Assembly (NCBI GenBank): GCA_025459125.1
Contig: JALORE010000019.1
Span: 1 to 39,928 of the forward strand
Direction: 5' to 3'
DNA from: Planctomycetota bacterium
GTDB lineage: Bacteria; Planctomycetota; Phycisphaerae; Sedimentisphaerales; Anaerobacaceae
DNA length: 39,928 nt
Numbering within the stretch: position 1 is the first letter of the stretch; each line of letters opens with the position of its first letter. The translations under genes and the position numbers were made by a program. This document shows positions 8,391 to 15,374 of this stretch, piece by piece. The notes below the pieces were generated by a model. The model made no database searches, was not told the DNA's origin, and was given only the letters and a program-made list of their open reading frames with translations.

Positions 8391-8434
8391 AGCCGGGGTC
8401 AGACGGCCGGTCTCAAACCTACACATTTCACTTC
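8391..8434 (-). repeat. REP-like motif at the transposase 3' end
   Basis: Read on the minus strand, GTGAAATGTGTAGGTTTGAG leads into a small palindromic core (AGAC GGCCG GTCT) and then ACCCC. The order ATGTGTAGG...GACCCC parallels the motif on the other side of the transposase gene (9519-9545), in inverted relation to it. Confidence 0.5.
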
Positions 8435-9444
8435 TCGGCCAGGGCCTGGAGCTGCTGTTCGATCTGGCGCCAGGTGTGCTGCAGCCGGCGGTCGTCACGC
8501 AGTCTCTCCGTCGCACGGTCGCGGGCCATGGTCAGGCCACTGAGGGACACGCCCAATCGTCGGGCCAGGGCGGTCAGGCTCTCGGTCCCCCGGCAGTGGT
8601 GGCAGACGCCGTAGAGCAGAAGCTGTCGCGCCCGGCGGTCGGCGCCGCGCCGTGCCAGGAGACGGTCGGGCTTGACGCCGCAGACCTGACTCACACACCG
8701 GACCACCGTCGCAAAAGGAACCGCATGGCGGGCGCGCGCGCAGGCCGGCTGCTCCCGCGGATCCGCGGTGCGCGTCAGGACATACGCCCGCCGGACGCGA
8801 TCGACGAAGGAGTCGGTCCCCAGGATCGTCTGCGCTTCCAGCCGCGTCAGCGGGTTGTCCAGGTCGCGCAGCAGGCCCTCTTCCGTATACTCGGCGTAGC
8901 GGCGCATCTGTGTCCGGCGGGTCGCCCCCCAATCCGACAACAGCTCCCCCGGATCGAACCACGCCGGTCCGGGCGCCAGGCCGATACAGGCGGCGTAACT
9001 CGACCACGCAAACGAGCGCAGGGCCTGGCGACGGACGACGAGGGACGCGGGGCGCAGGGCTTTGGTCCGCACGGGATTGAGGTGCACATAACGCGAGACC
9101 TCGGCCCCGTACGCTTCATTCTCGACCAGATGGGCCGCGAATCGGCCCTGGAAGACGTGGCCGGTGCTCTCGTGCCGGCGGTTGAAGCTGATGCTGAAGG
9201 CCGTCAGCAGGCTCTGCATGAAGCGGCTAAGATTCGCCTGCGGCGTCCGCAGGTAGAGATGGAAGTGATTCGGCATGCAGCAGTAGCACAGCACGCGCAC
9301 CTCAAATTGCGCACTGAATTGCCCCAGCCGCGCCAGGAACAGCTCGTAGTCCGGCGGTTCGACAAAGACCGTCTGGTGTCCATTGCCGCGATTCATCACA
9401 TGGTAGTAAGCACCCGCATACTCGATCCGCAACGGCCGCGCCAT
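8428..9444 (-). CDS. REP-associated Y1 tyrosine transposase (RAYT / TnpA_REP-like)
   Basis: The 338-aa product belongs to the IS200/IS605-like Y1 HUH transposase superfamily, in the single-copy RAYT branch that handles palindromic REP sequences. Residues 1-140 hold the Y1 domain: RPLRIEYAGAYYHVMNRGN at the start, the HUH motif in MPNHFHLYLRTP, and SRYVHLNPVR with the presumed catalytic Tyr. The C-terminal third (about 250-330) is a DnaA/HTH-like domain (LTALARRLGVSLSGLTMARDR) often fused to this family. AAAGGGG precedes the ATG. The TGA stop is itself part of a flanking motif, TGAAATGTGTAGG, that recurs upstream of the gene beside palindromes, so the gene and its target repeats appear linked. 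It looks full length, with no tnpB partner. Confidence 0.88.
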   Translation of the reverse strand: MARPLRIEYAGAYYHVMNRGNGHQTVFVEPPDYELFLARLGQFSAQFEVRVLCYCCMPNHFHLYLRTPQANLSRFMQSLLTAFSISFNRRHESTGHVFQGRFAAHLVENEAYGAEVSRYVHLNPVRTKALRPASLVVRRQALRSFAWSSYAACIGLAPGPAWFDPGELLSDWGATRRTQMRRYAEYTEEGLLRDLDNPLTRLEAQTILGTDSFVDRVRRAYVLTRTADPREQPACARARHAVPFATVVRCVSQVCGVKPDRLLARRGADRRARQLLLYGVCHHCRGTESLTALARRLGVSLSGLTMARDRATERLRDDRRLQHTWRQIEQQLQALAEK

Positions 9445-9528
9445 AGCATACCCCTTTCCCGAAAAGCCACACGTCTGGTGTATACCCTACCCGTCCTCCC
9501 GGACCACGTCAAGGACCAAATGTGTAAA

Positions 9529-9573
9529 GTGTAGGTGCGACCCCCTATGCCGGAGAGGGGGTCGCACCTACAC
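9529..9573. repeat. Perfect 17-bp palindrome (REP-like hairpin)
   Basis: GTGTAGGTGCGACCCCC (9529-9545) and its exact reverse complement GGGGGTCGCACCTACAC (9557-9573) flank an 11-nt loop. It lies 84 bp upstream of the transposase start and is preceded by AATGTGTAAA, the motif also found at 9763. This is a probable recognition structure for the adjacent Y1 enzyme. Confidence 0.75.
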
Positions 9574-9739
9574 TGTTCACATTCCGACATTCGCGGCCGC
9601 TGGCCGGGAGGGCTCCGACCTGTCATGCAGGTCTGGGATGGGGGCGCCGCCTGCGCTGGCCGCGGGCCGCCTGCCTTGGTCCCACCTCGCCCTGTCCCGC
9701 GGTCTCCTTCCCGGCGTGCACGCCGCCATGTGAACAGTG
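9571..9739. repeat. 12-bp inverted repeat around a 145-bp spacer
   Basis: CACTGTTCACAT (9571-9582) and ATGTGAACAGTG (9728-9739) are exact reverse complements. The left arm overlaps the end of the 17-bp palindrome. With the motif at 9763-9789 the arrangement resembles a BIME-like mosaic of REP sequences. Confidence 0.55.
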
Positions 9740-9762
9740 TCGGTCTGCCCCGCATGGATCGC

Positions 9763-9789
9763 AATGTGTAAAGGGTAGGTGTGACCCCC
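9763..9789 (+). repeat. Second direct copy of the REP-like motif
   Basis: AATGTGTAAAGGGTAGGTGT followed by GACCCCC differs at only two positions from the motif at 9519-9545 (AATGTGTAAAGTGTAGGTGC, then GACCCCC). Reading the minus strand, the DUF4118-like remnant runs straight into this copy and ends there. Confidence 0.6.
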
Positions 9790-10085
9790 GGGGGGGGCGG
9801 GAAGGGAGCCGGGGAGTCTCCCGGCTCGGCCGCCGCGCCGGCCTCGGCGGCACGCGGGACCCGCCAGCCCACGCACACCGAGGAAGCCAGCGTTGCCAGC
9901 AATCCTGGTCCCAACTCCCCAAACGCCGCCGCCCCGACCCATGCCAGGTAGAACGCCCAAAAGGGGGTAGGACCGAGAACCCCCGGCAGTGCCCCGCGCA
10001 GGGCCACGGCCACCGCCACGAGCAACAAGGCCAGTCCATCCCGCCCCAGCGGACACATCCACCTCGGAACCGCTCTCGGCCGCAT
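9790..10085 (-). pseudogene. Remnant of a DUF4118-like membrane sensor domain
   Basis: From the ATG at 10085 the minus-strand frame reads a basic N-terminus and then hydrophobic segments: LALLLVAVAVALRGALPGVL, FWAFYLAWVGAAAFGELGPG and LLATLASSVCVGW. The spacing and the GELGPGLLATLASS motif resemble DUF4118, the four-helix membrane domain found at the N-terminus of many PAS/histidine-kinase sensors (as in KdpD). The similarity stops after about three helices; the frame then runs through low-complexity Ala/Pro sequence into the REP-like motif at 9789. No PAS or kinase domain is left. This is best read as a 5' gene fragment cut off by repeat-associated rearrangement; a short expressed membrane protein is possible but less likely. 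Confidence 0.5.
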
Positions 10086-10343
10086 CGTCGCGCGCCGCTT
10101 CACGCTCCAACCACGACGGAACACGCTGCCCGTCGACTTTCCTCGCTGCAATCCACTTCCAGAAGGAAGATAAGCAGCATAGATGTGCCGCCTTTCCTCT
10201 CTGCTGATATACACGACTCGCCTCAGGTCGCGGTTCCGTGGAAACGGTACTTTGCGGAATTCGAAGTTCAGCTCTCCACCCGAACGGTGGGGCCCACGAG
10301 AGGGGTGCGGGAACGGTCATGTACCCTTTTTCGGCGCCGGGCC

Positions 10344-10372
10344 TTGACAGAAATGTGGTGATCGGATATCAT
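10344..10372 (+). promoter_or_regulatory. Strong sigma70-type promoter of the glycan operon
   Basis: TTGACA (10344-10349), a 17-bp spacer and TATCAT (10367-10372) give an almost ideal promoter. Transcription would begin near 10379, leaving a leader of about 150 nt before the ATG at 10530. The leader has a hairpin, GCAGCC-tacggaga-GGCTGC (about 10385-10405). I do not recognise a riboswitch class in it. Confidence 0.65.
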
Positions 10373-10529
10373 CGTGGTCTGACGGCAGCCTACGGAGAGG
10401 CTGCGGATCATTTCTACGGGTCCCATAAGGTTGCAGGAGGCAGCACCCGCCGGCCGCATTTGGCATGCATGCGGTTGTGGTACATACTTTAGGGGGGAGG
10501 TCTGCTCTGGCCCTGGGAGGGTGTGAAGA

Positions 10530-12038
10530 GTGACGATGTTGAGTGTCATTATCCCGGTGCGCAATCGCCGCGCGAGCCTCCTGAAATGTCTGGACAGCCT
10601 CGTGCGGGAGGCCTGTCCCGCCGCGCTGGAAGTGGTGGTGGTGGACGACGGCGGCACCGAGGACCTGGCGGACCTGCCGGCGCGGTATGCCGGGCTCAAC
10701 CTGCGGCTGGTGCGCGAGGTGCCCCTGGGGATCTCGGCGGCCCGCAACCGCGGGATCAGCGCGGCCCGGGGCGATCTGCTGCTCTTTGTCGATTCCGACT
10801 GCACCCTGGAACCCGGCTGCCTGACGCACCTGCTGGACTTCTGCGCCGCCCATCCGGGGGGCTGCTACCAACTCGCGATCCGCGGGGACACCGGCACCTG
10901 GGTCGGCAAGATGGTGCACCTGCGCTGCGCCACGACGATGGAATGCCTGCGCACCGGCGACGGGCACATCGACTATACCAACACCTCCGGGCTGGCCGTC
11001 GCGCGCTGCCGCCTCCAGGAGGCGGCCCTGTTCGACACCCGGGCCAGTCGGGGCGAGGACAGCCTCATCCTGACGAAATTGGCTCGTTTTCGCGAGCGGC
11101 CGTGGTATGTCCCGGATGCTGTCATCCGCCACAGTCCGGAAAGCCCGCTGCTGCGCTATGTTCTGCGGCATTACCGCGTGGGTCTGCTGGCCGGCTTTGC
11201 CCGGCAGGAACTCCGCCGGTCTGTGCCGGTCCTGATGAACAGTGCCGGACGCCTGAACGTGCTGCGGGGGATCTGGCGCCGGGCGCGCGCCGAACACATC
11301 GAGCGGCGGGCGGCCCTGCTCGTCATGGCGGGCTACGCCCTGGAAAAACTGGGACGCCTCGGGTACCGGATCGGCGGCTTTGCCCCGGGCCGAATCGGCT
11401 TGTTCCAGGTGCCGGTCGACATCCTGACGGAAGACGATCTGGTGGCCCGTTGCATGACCTGTGCGCAGCAGGGGAGCCGGCTGCTGGTCACCCACTTGAC
11501 CGCGCGCACGCTGCTGCACTCGCTGCGCGACCCTCAGGTCCGCACGACCCTCGGGCAATTCGACATCTGCTACCCGGAGGACACCGGGGTGGTCCTCGCC
11601 ACGGCTCTGTGCCGCCGCCGGCGGGCCCGGAAAGTGACCGTCAACCGTTTCTATCGGACGCTGTTCCAGGAGATCGCCAACCGTGGCCTGCGAGTGGCCC
11701 TGGTCGGGGGCGAAGATGGGGTCTGCGCCCGGGTCGCGGCGCACCTGCGGGACATCTGTCCCGGGCTGGAAGTGTGTCCGTGCCGGCGGGGTTGTGGGGA
11801 TGACCGGGATACGGCGGAGCTGACGCGGGCCCTGCACGAGGCCCGGCCCCACATTGTCATCCTGGCCCTGGGCCAGCCGCGGCAGGAGCACCTGGCCCTG
11901 CGCTTGAGCCGGGAGCTGACGGCCACCGTGTTCTGGTGCGTCGACGGGCTGTTCGATCGGATTTCCGGCGCGGCCCCTGCGCCGGCGGCCGCTACGGACG
12001 AAAATGGAATTCGAGCGGGTCTGTCCCTGGGCCGATAG
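10530..12038 (+). CDS. Two-domain glycosyltransferase: GT2 fused to WecG/TagA/CpsF (GT26)
   Basis: A 502-aa protein joining two glycosyltransferase domains. Residues 1-230 are a GT-A family 2 enzyme: LSVIIPVRNRRASLLKCLDS, the DSD metal motif (88-90) and RGEDSLI (174-180). Residues about 290-480 match the WecG/TagA/CpsF family, which adds N-acetylmannosaminyl or similar residues to undecaprenyl-linked sugars: GVVLATALC, VALVGGEDGV and the signature ALGQPRQEHLALRL (446-459), then DGLFDRISGAAP. The usual C-terminal tail of WecG (about GLEWLYRL and beyond) is missing: the frame ends shortly after the core. Two consecutive sugar transfers by one polypeptide is an inference from the fusion. It heads an operon with a methyltransferase and another GT2 gene. 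Confidence 0.85.
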   Translation: MTMLSVIIPVRNRRASLLKCLDSLVREACPAALEVVVVDDGGTEDLADLPARYAGLNLRLVREVPLGISAARNRGISAARGDLLLFVDSDCTLEPGCLTHLLDFCAAHPGGCYQLAIRGDTGTWVGKMVHLRCATTMECLRTGDGHIDYTNTSGLAVARCRLQEAALFDTRASRGEDSLILTKLARFRERPWYVPDAVIRHSPESPLLRYVLRHYRVGLLAGFARQELRRSVPVLMNSAGRLNVLRGIWRRARAEHIERRAALLVMAGYALEKLGRLGYRIGGFAPGRIGLFQVPVDILTEDDLVARCMTCAQQGSRLLVTHLTARTLLHSLRDPQVRTTLGQFDICYPEDTGVVLATALCRRRRARKVTVNRFYRTLFQEIANRGLRVALVGGEDGVCARVAAHLRDICPGLEVCPCRRGCGDDRDTAELTRALHEARPHIVILALGQPRQEHLALRLSRELTATVFWCVDGLFDRISGAAPAPAAATDENGIRAGLSLGR

Positions 12039-12045
12039 AAGGGAC

Positions 12046-12867
12046 ATGGTGGATTCCGGTTGCCTCATCGCGCCCAACGTCCGGCTCGGCCGGCTGCGGC
12101 TCTTGTTCCGCTGGAGCCGTTTTGCCTTGCGCTCGGTCCGTTCCCGTGATTTCGACTTCGTCGCCAACGCCTGCCGGGCGTCCGCCCGGCTGCTGCTCGC
12201 GACGCTGCGCGACCTCCGCAGGAACGTCGCCTGCAACATCTGCGGCTGGCAGGGGGGCGGCTTCTATCCCATCGTCGGGCCCGGCTATTATGAGACCGCC
12301 ACGGTCTGTCCCCGTTGCCTGTGCCAGGACCGGCACCGCTCCCTCGTGTTCGTTCTGGAGCGGCGCACCGATTTCTTCGCCCCCCAGCGGGAGGTCCTGG
12401 AAGTCGCGCCGATGCAGAGCTTTCAGCAGTATTGCCTGGCCCGCAAGGGCAATCGCGGCTATCGCAGCTTCGACCTCGAGCGCTTCGCGATGGACCGGGG
12501 GGATATCACCTGCATGCATTATCCGTCCGATCACTACGACTACTTCCTGGGTTTCCACGTCCTGGAGCACATCCCGGCCGAGGCCCGGGCACTGGCGGAA
12601 ATCCGGCGGGTGCTGCGTCCCGGTGGGACCGCCATCCTTCAGGTCCCCATCGACTGGTCGCTGCCGTCGACGATCGAGTACGAGCAGCCGCGTCCGCGCG
12701 AGACAGGGCACGTCCGCCGCTACGGCGTCGATTTCGGGGCCCGACTGGCGGCGGCGGGTTTCGCCGTCGAGGCGGTCTCGGTCTGCGCTCTGGGCGACGA
12801 GCCGCTCCTGCAGCGCCATGGTCTCTCCTTCGAACCGATCTATTTCGCACGGAAGCCGGGCGGATGA
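12046..12867 (+). CDS. SAM-dependent methyltransferase with N-terminal Cys-rich zinc-like site
   Basis: The 273-aa product (start at ATG 12046, AAGGG just upstream; an earlier ATG at 12004 would overlap the previous gene and has no ribosome site) has a cysteine-rich module, CNICGW...CPRCLCQDRHRS, at about residues 65-105, a likely zinc knuckle. The rest is a Methyltransf_11-like class I fold: VLEVAPMQSFQQY as a degenerate motif I, YDYFLGFHVLEHIPAEARAL, and EIRRVLRPGGTAILQVPIDW. The presence of VLEHIP and LRPGG is diagnostic. It lies between two glycosyltransferases, 7 bp after the first and overlapping the second by ATGA, so it probably methylates a sugar or lipid-linked intermediate in that pathway. 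Confidence 0.82.
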   Translation: MVDSGCLIAPNVRLGRLRLLFRWSRFALRSVRSRDFDFVANACRASARLLLATLRDLRRNVACNICGWQGGGFYPIVGPGYYETATVCPRCLCQDRHRSLVFVLERRTDFFAPQREVLEVAPMQSFQQYCLARKGNRGYRSFDLERFAMDRGDITCMHYPSDHYDYFLGFHVLEHIPAEARALAEIRRVLRPGGTAILQVPIDWSLPSTIEYEQPRPRETGHVRRYGVDFGARLAAAGFAVEAVSVCALGDEPLLQRHGLSFEPIYFARKPGG

Positions 12868-13808
12868 CTATGGATGTCTCGATCCTCATTGTCAGCTACA
12901 ACACTCGCGACCTGCTGACCGCTTGCCTGCGCTCCCTCCATCAGGAGACGGTCGAGGTCTCGTTCGAAGTCGTCGTCGTCGACAACAACTCGCCCGACGG
13001 CTCCGCCGAGAGCGTACGCCGGGAATTTCCCCAGGTCCGCCTGCACGCCTCCACGGAGAATCTCGGGTTCGCCCGCGCCAATAACGTCGCGGCGCAGATG
13101 GCCCGGGGCGAATACCTTCTGCTCCTGAATCCGGATACCGTGATCCTGGATCGTGCCATTGACCGCCTGGTGGCGTGCGCGCGACGGCAGCCGGACGCCG
13201 GCATCTGGGGCGGACGGACGGTCTTCGCGGACGGCTCGCTGAACGCCACGTGCTGCTACAACCACACGACGCTCTGGAGCCTGTTCTGCCGGGCGAGCGG
13301 CTTGAACGTGCTGTTTCGCTCGTGCGCGTGGTTCAACCGGGAGGAGTTCGGCGGGTGGCGCTACGACTCCCTGCGCCGCGTGGACATCATCACCGGCTGC
13401 TTCTTCCTGATCCGGCGGGACTTCTGGAACGAGCTCGGTGGGTTCGATCCCCTGTTCTACATGTACGGCGAGGAAGTGGATCTCTGCCTGCGCGCTGCGG
13501 CCAAGGGGGCACGGCCCCTGTTCACGCCCGCGGCGACGATTGTCCACTACGGCGGCGCCTCCGAGGCCTCGCAGGTTCTCCGGGCCTCCAAGGTGCTCCG
13601 GGCCAAGGTGGCGCTCATGAAGAAACACTGGTCGCCCGGGCGGCGCTGGTTGGGTCGTCGGCTCCTGCTGGCCTGGACGTTCACCCGGTATGCCGGGGCC
13701 CAAGCCTGCCGCGGCCTTCTCGGCAAGTCCGTGCCCTCCCTGGAGAAGTGGACCCATCTTTGGCGCACCCGCCACGAATGGCTCCGGGGCTTCGAAACGC
13801 CGTCCTGA
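12864..13808 (+). CDS. Family 2 glycosyltransferase (rhamnosyltransferase-like)
   Basis: A 314-aa GT-A glycosyltransferase of the WbbL-like group. It starts MTMDVSILIVSYNTRDLL, has VVVVDNNSPDGSAE and LGFARANNVAA, then LLLNPDTVI as the metal-binding motif, GCFFLIRRDFWNELGGFDP as acceptor-site signature, and MYGEEVDLCLRA carrying the catalytic acid region. The start ATG overlaps the stop of the upstream methyltransferase (ATGA), indicating translational coupling. The much longer open frame upstream of 12864 is a shadow of the methyltransferase gene. Together with its two upstream neighbours it should build a surface polysaccharide or lipid-linked glycan. Confidence 0.9.
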   Translation: MTMDVSILIVSYNTRDLLTACLRSLHQETVEVSFEVVVVDNNSPDGSAESVRREFPQVRLHASTENLGFARANNVAAQMARGEYLLLLNPDTVILDRAIDRLVACARRQPDAGIWGGRTVFADGSLNATCCYNHTTLWSLFCRASGLNVLFRSCAWFNREEFGGWRYDSLRRVDIITGCFFLIRRDFWNELGGFDPLFYMYGEEVDLCLRAAAKGARPLFTPAATIVHYGGASEASQVLRASKVLRAKVALMKKHWSPGRRWLGRRLLLAWTFTRYAGAQACRGLLGKSVPSLEKWTHLWRTRHEWLRGFETPS

Positions 13809-13864
13809 TTCTCTCGCACTCCCTTTCTTCTTTCACATGGCATCATCAAACCGAGTCGTTGAAT

Positions 13865-13881
13865 GGTGCGTGAAACGCACC
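13865..13881. repeat. GGTGCGT hairpin
   Basis: GGTGCGT-GAA-ACGCACC is a 7-bp perfect stem with a 3-nt loop, 57 bp after the glycan operon. A sister hairpin, GGGTGCG-TATCA-CGCACCC, lies at 14044-14062. Neither is followed by a U-run, so they look like dispersed palindromes that could still attenuate transcription. Confidence 0.5.
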
Positions 13882-13918
13882 CTGCAAGGCTGATTCTCCT
13901 GCGTTCCTCTCTCCCTCC

Positions 13919-14011
13919 GGGTGGCATCGTCAAGGCCGCAGGCTTTGCGGAGGCCCTGCCGATGGCGGAGGGGCCAACCATCGGTAAGCTGACGCTTGCC
14001 GCTGCCACCCG
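13919..14011. repeat. GGGTGGCA inverted-repeat element, copy 1
   Basis: Ends GGGTGGCA (13919-13926) and TGCCACCC (14003-14010). The right half, CCATCGGTAAGCTGACGCTT then GCCGCTGCCACCC, recurs almost unchanged at 28174-28207. It fills the gap 13809-14201 with the two GGTGCG hairpins; no gene is visible there. Confidence 0.65.
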
Positions 14012-14043
14012 GAACCCACCGTTTTAGGTTGGGTGGAGTAGTA

Positions 14044-14062
14044 GGGTGCGTATCACGCACCC
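14044..14062. repeat. GGGTGCG hairpin
   Basis: GGGTGCG-TATCA-CGCACCC, 7-bp arms with a 5-nt loop followed by TCTTCTCC. It is the companion of the hairpin at 13865 and precedes the next glycosyltransferase gene by 140 bp. Confidence 0.5.
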
Positions 14063-14201
14063 TCTTCTCCGGTTTCGAGGCGTAGACACGGAACATGCGA
14101 TGGCCCTGCCCCGGCACTGGCAGGGGCTGGCGGAAAAACGGGAATGTGGTAGACTGCGTTCCTTTCGCCCGGGGTTCGCGGGCGCAGGAGTGGGATAGCG
14201 G

Positions 14202-15278
14202 ATGGCAAAGATCATCTATGCGATGGCGGGGGAGGGCTTCGGGCACGCGAGCCGTGCGCACCTGGTCGGGCAGCGTTTCCTGGATGCGGGGCACGACGTG
14301 CTCTTCGCCGCCTCGGGCCGGGCGCTGCAATACCTGCGACCCTACTACGGCACGCGGGTCCAGGAGGTCTTCGGCCTGTCCTACGACTACCACAAGGGCT
14401 ACGTCGATCCGCTCGCGACCGTCTGGAAGAACATCAAACGGTATCCCCTGGGCCGCCGGCTCAACCGGGGGCTCTGCGAACAGGTATACGAGCCGTTTGG
14501 GCCGGACCTGGTGGTGACTGATTTCGAGCCGTTCACCGCCTGGTGGGCGTGGCGCCGTCACGTGCCGTTCATCAGCATCGACAACGAGCACCTGCTGACG
14601 CAAGCCCGGCTCCACCACCGCCTCGTCGAGAGCACCGGGCGGATGACGGCGGCCCTGGTCGTGCGGTTCCATTGCCTCGGGGCCCGGGCCTACGTCATCA
14701 CCAGTTTCTTCCAGGCACCGCTCAAGAGCAGGGCCGCCGTCCTGGCGCCGCCGGTCGTGCGTCCGGCCATCGCGCGGCTGCGGAGTTCCGACGCCGGCCA
14801 CATCGTGGTCTATGCTACCACGGGGACTCGCGAGGACCTGTGGCGCGATGTCCTCGGCCGCTTCGCGCCGCAGGAGTTCCACATCTATGGCTTCAACAAG
14901 AACGCCACGCACGGCAACTGCGCTTTCAAGGAAGCCTCGGTCGAGGGCTTCGCCGCGGACCTGGCGGCGGCGCGGGGCGTCATCGCCTCGGCCGGGTACT
15001 CCCTGCTCAGCGAGTGCCTGTACCTGCGGAAGAAGATGCTGCTGCTGCCGCTGGCCGGCCAGTACGAGCAGCGCGTCAATGCCCGTTACATCGAGGCGCT
15101 CGGGCTGGGGCTCTGGTCCAAGCGGATGGACGCGGCGATCGTCGCACGCTTCCTGGAGGGCCTCGCCGAGCCGCTGCCGCAGGACGAGCGGATTCTGTGG
15201 CCCGACAACGAGAGATTCTTCGCGATTCTGCAGAGCGTGCTGGCGAAACTGGACACACGCGTGCAGATTACGATTTGA
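14202..15278 (+). CDS. MJ1255/VC2487-type glycosyltransferase (GT28-like GT-B fold)
   Basis: The 358-aa protein resembles the MJ1255/VC2487 family of uncharacterised GT-B glycosyltransferases distantly related to MurG. It opens MAKIIYAMAGEGFGHASRAH, the family's first nucleotide-sugar-side loop, continues with DLVVTDFEPFTAWWA and FISIDNEH, and its C-terminal half has VEGFAADLAAARGVIASAGY followed by SLLSECLYLRKKMLLLPLAGQYEQRVNARYIE, the donor-binding loop pattern. An ATG at 14202 is preceded by GGGATAGCGG. It follows the polysaccharide operon on the same strand after 390 bp of repeats, and faces mrdA convergently. Its acceptor is unknown. Confidence 0.83.
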   Translation: MAKIIYAMAGEGFGHASRAHLVGQRFLDAGHDVLFAASGRALQYLRPYYGTRVQEVFGLSYDYHKGYVDPLATVWKNIKRYPLGRRLNRGLCEQVYEPFGPDLVVTDFEPFTAWWAWRRHVPFISIDNEHLLTQARLHHRLVESTGRMTAALVVRFHCLGARAYVITSFFQAPLKSRAAVLAPPVVRPAIARLRSSDAGHIVVYATTGTREDLWRDVLGRFAPQEFHIYGFNKNATHGNCAFKEASVEGFAADLAAARGVIASAGYSLLSECLYLRKKMLLLPLAGQYEQRVNARYIEALGLGLWSKRMDAAIVARFLEGLAEPLPQDERILWPDNERFFAILQSVLAKLDTRVQITI

Positions 15279-15308
15279 TGTGGCCTTCGAGGGATTCGCT
15301 CGCTCCTC

Positions 15309-15339
15309 TTGTCATCCTTCGCTTCGCTCAGGATGACAA
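15309..15339. terminator. TTGTCATCCT palindrome between convergent genes
   Basis: TTGTCATCCT (15309-15318) and AGGATGACAA (15330-15339) pair perfectly around an 11-nt loop. It lies midway between the convergent 3' ends at 15278 and 15375, where it could serve as a bidirectional terminator. The sequence is also the dispersed TCATCCT repeat seen at 8131. Confidence 0.5.
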
Positions 15340-15374
15340 AGGCGGGAGCGAGCCCGAATCATCCCGAGTCCGTC

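Noticed and set aside
8353-9534. 393-codon plus-strand frame opposite the transposase
   Set aside because: Shadow of the Y1 transposase, whose HUH and Tyr motifs are on the minus strand.
10379-10529. Cyclic-di-GMP riboswitch in the glycan operon leader
   Set aside because: One hairpin is visible, but I could not align the conserved GEMM core or receptor positions.
11960-12045. Frameshift restoring the C-terminal tail of the WecG domain
   Set aside because: Neither alternative frame reads a family-like tail (GLEWLYRL type), so the short end is reported as it stands.
12315-12863. Upstream extension of the second GT2 gene
   Set aside because: The frame is open, but it reads the methyltransferase in another phase; the ATGA overlap at 12864 is the natural start.
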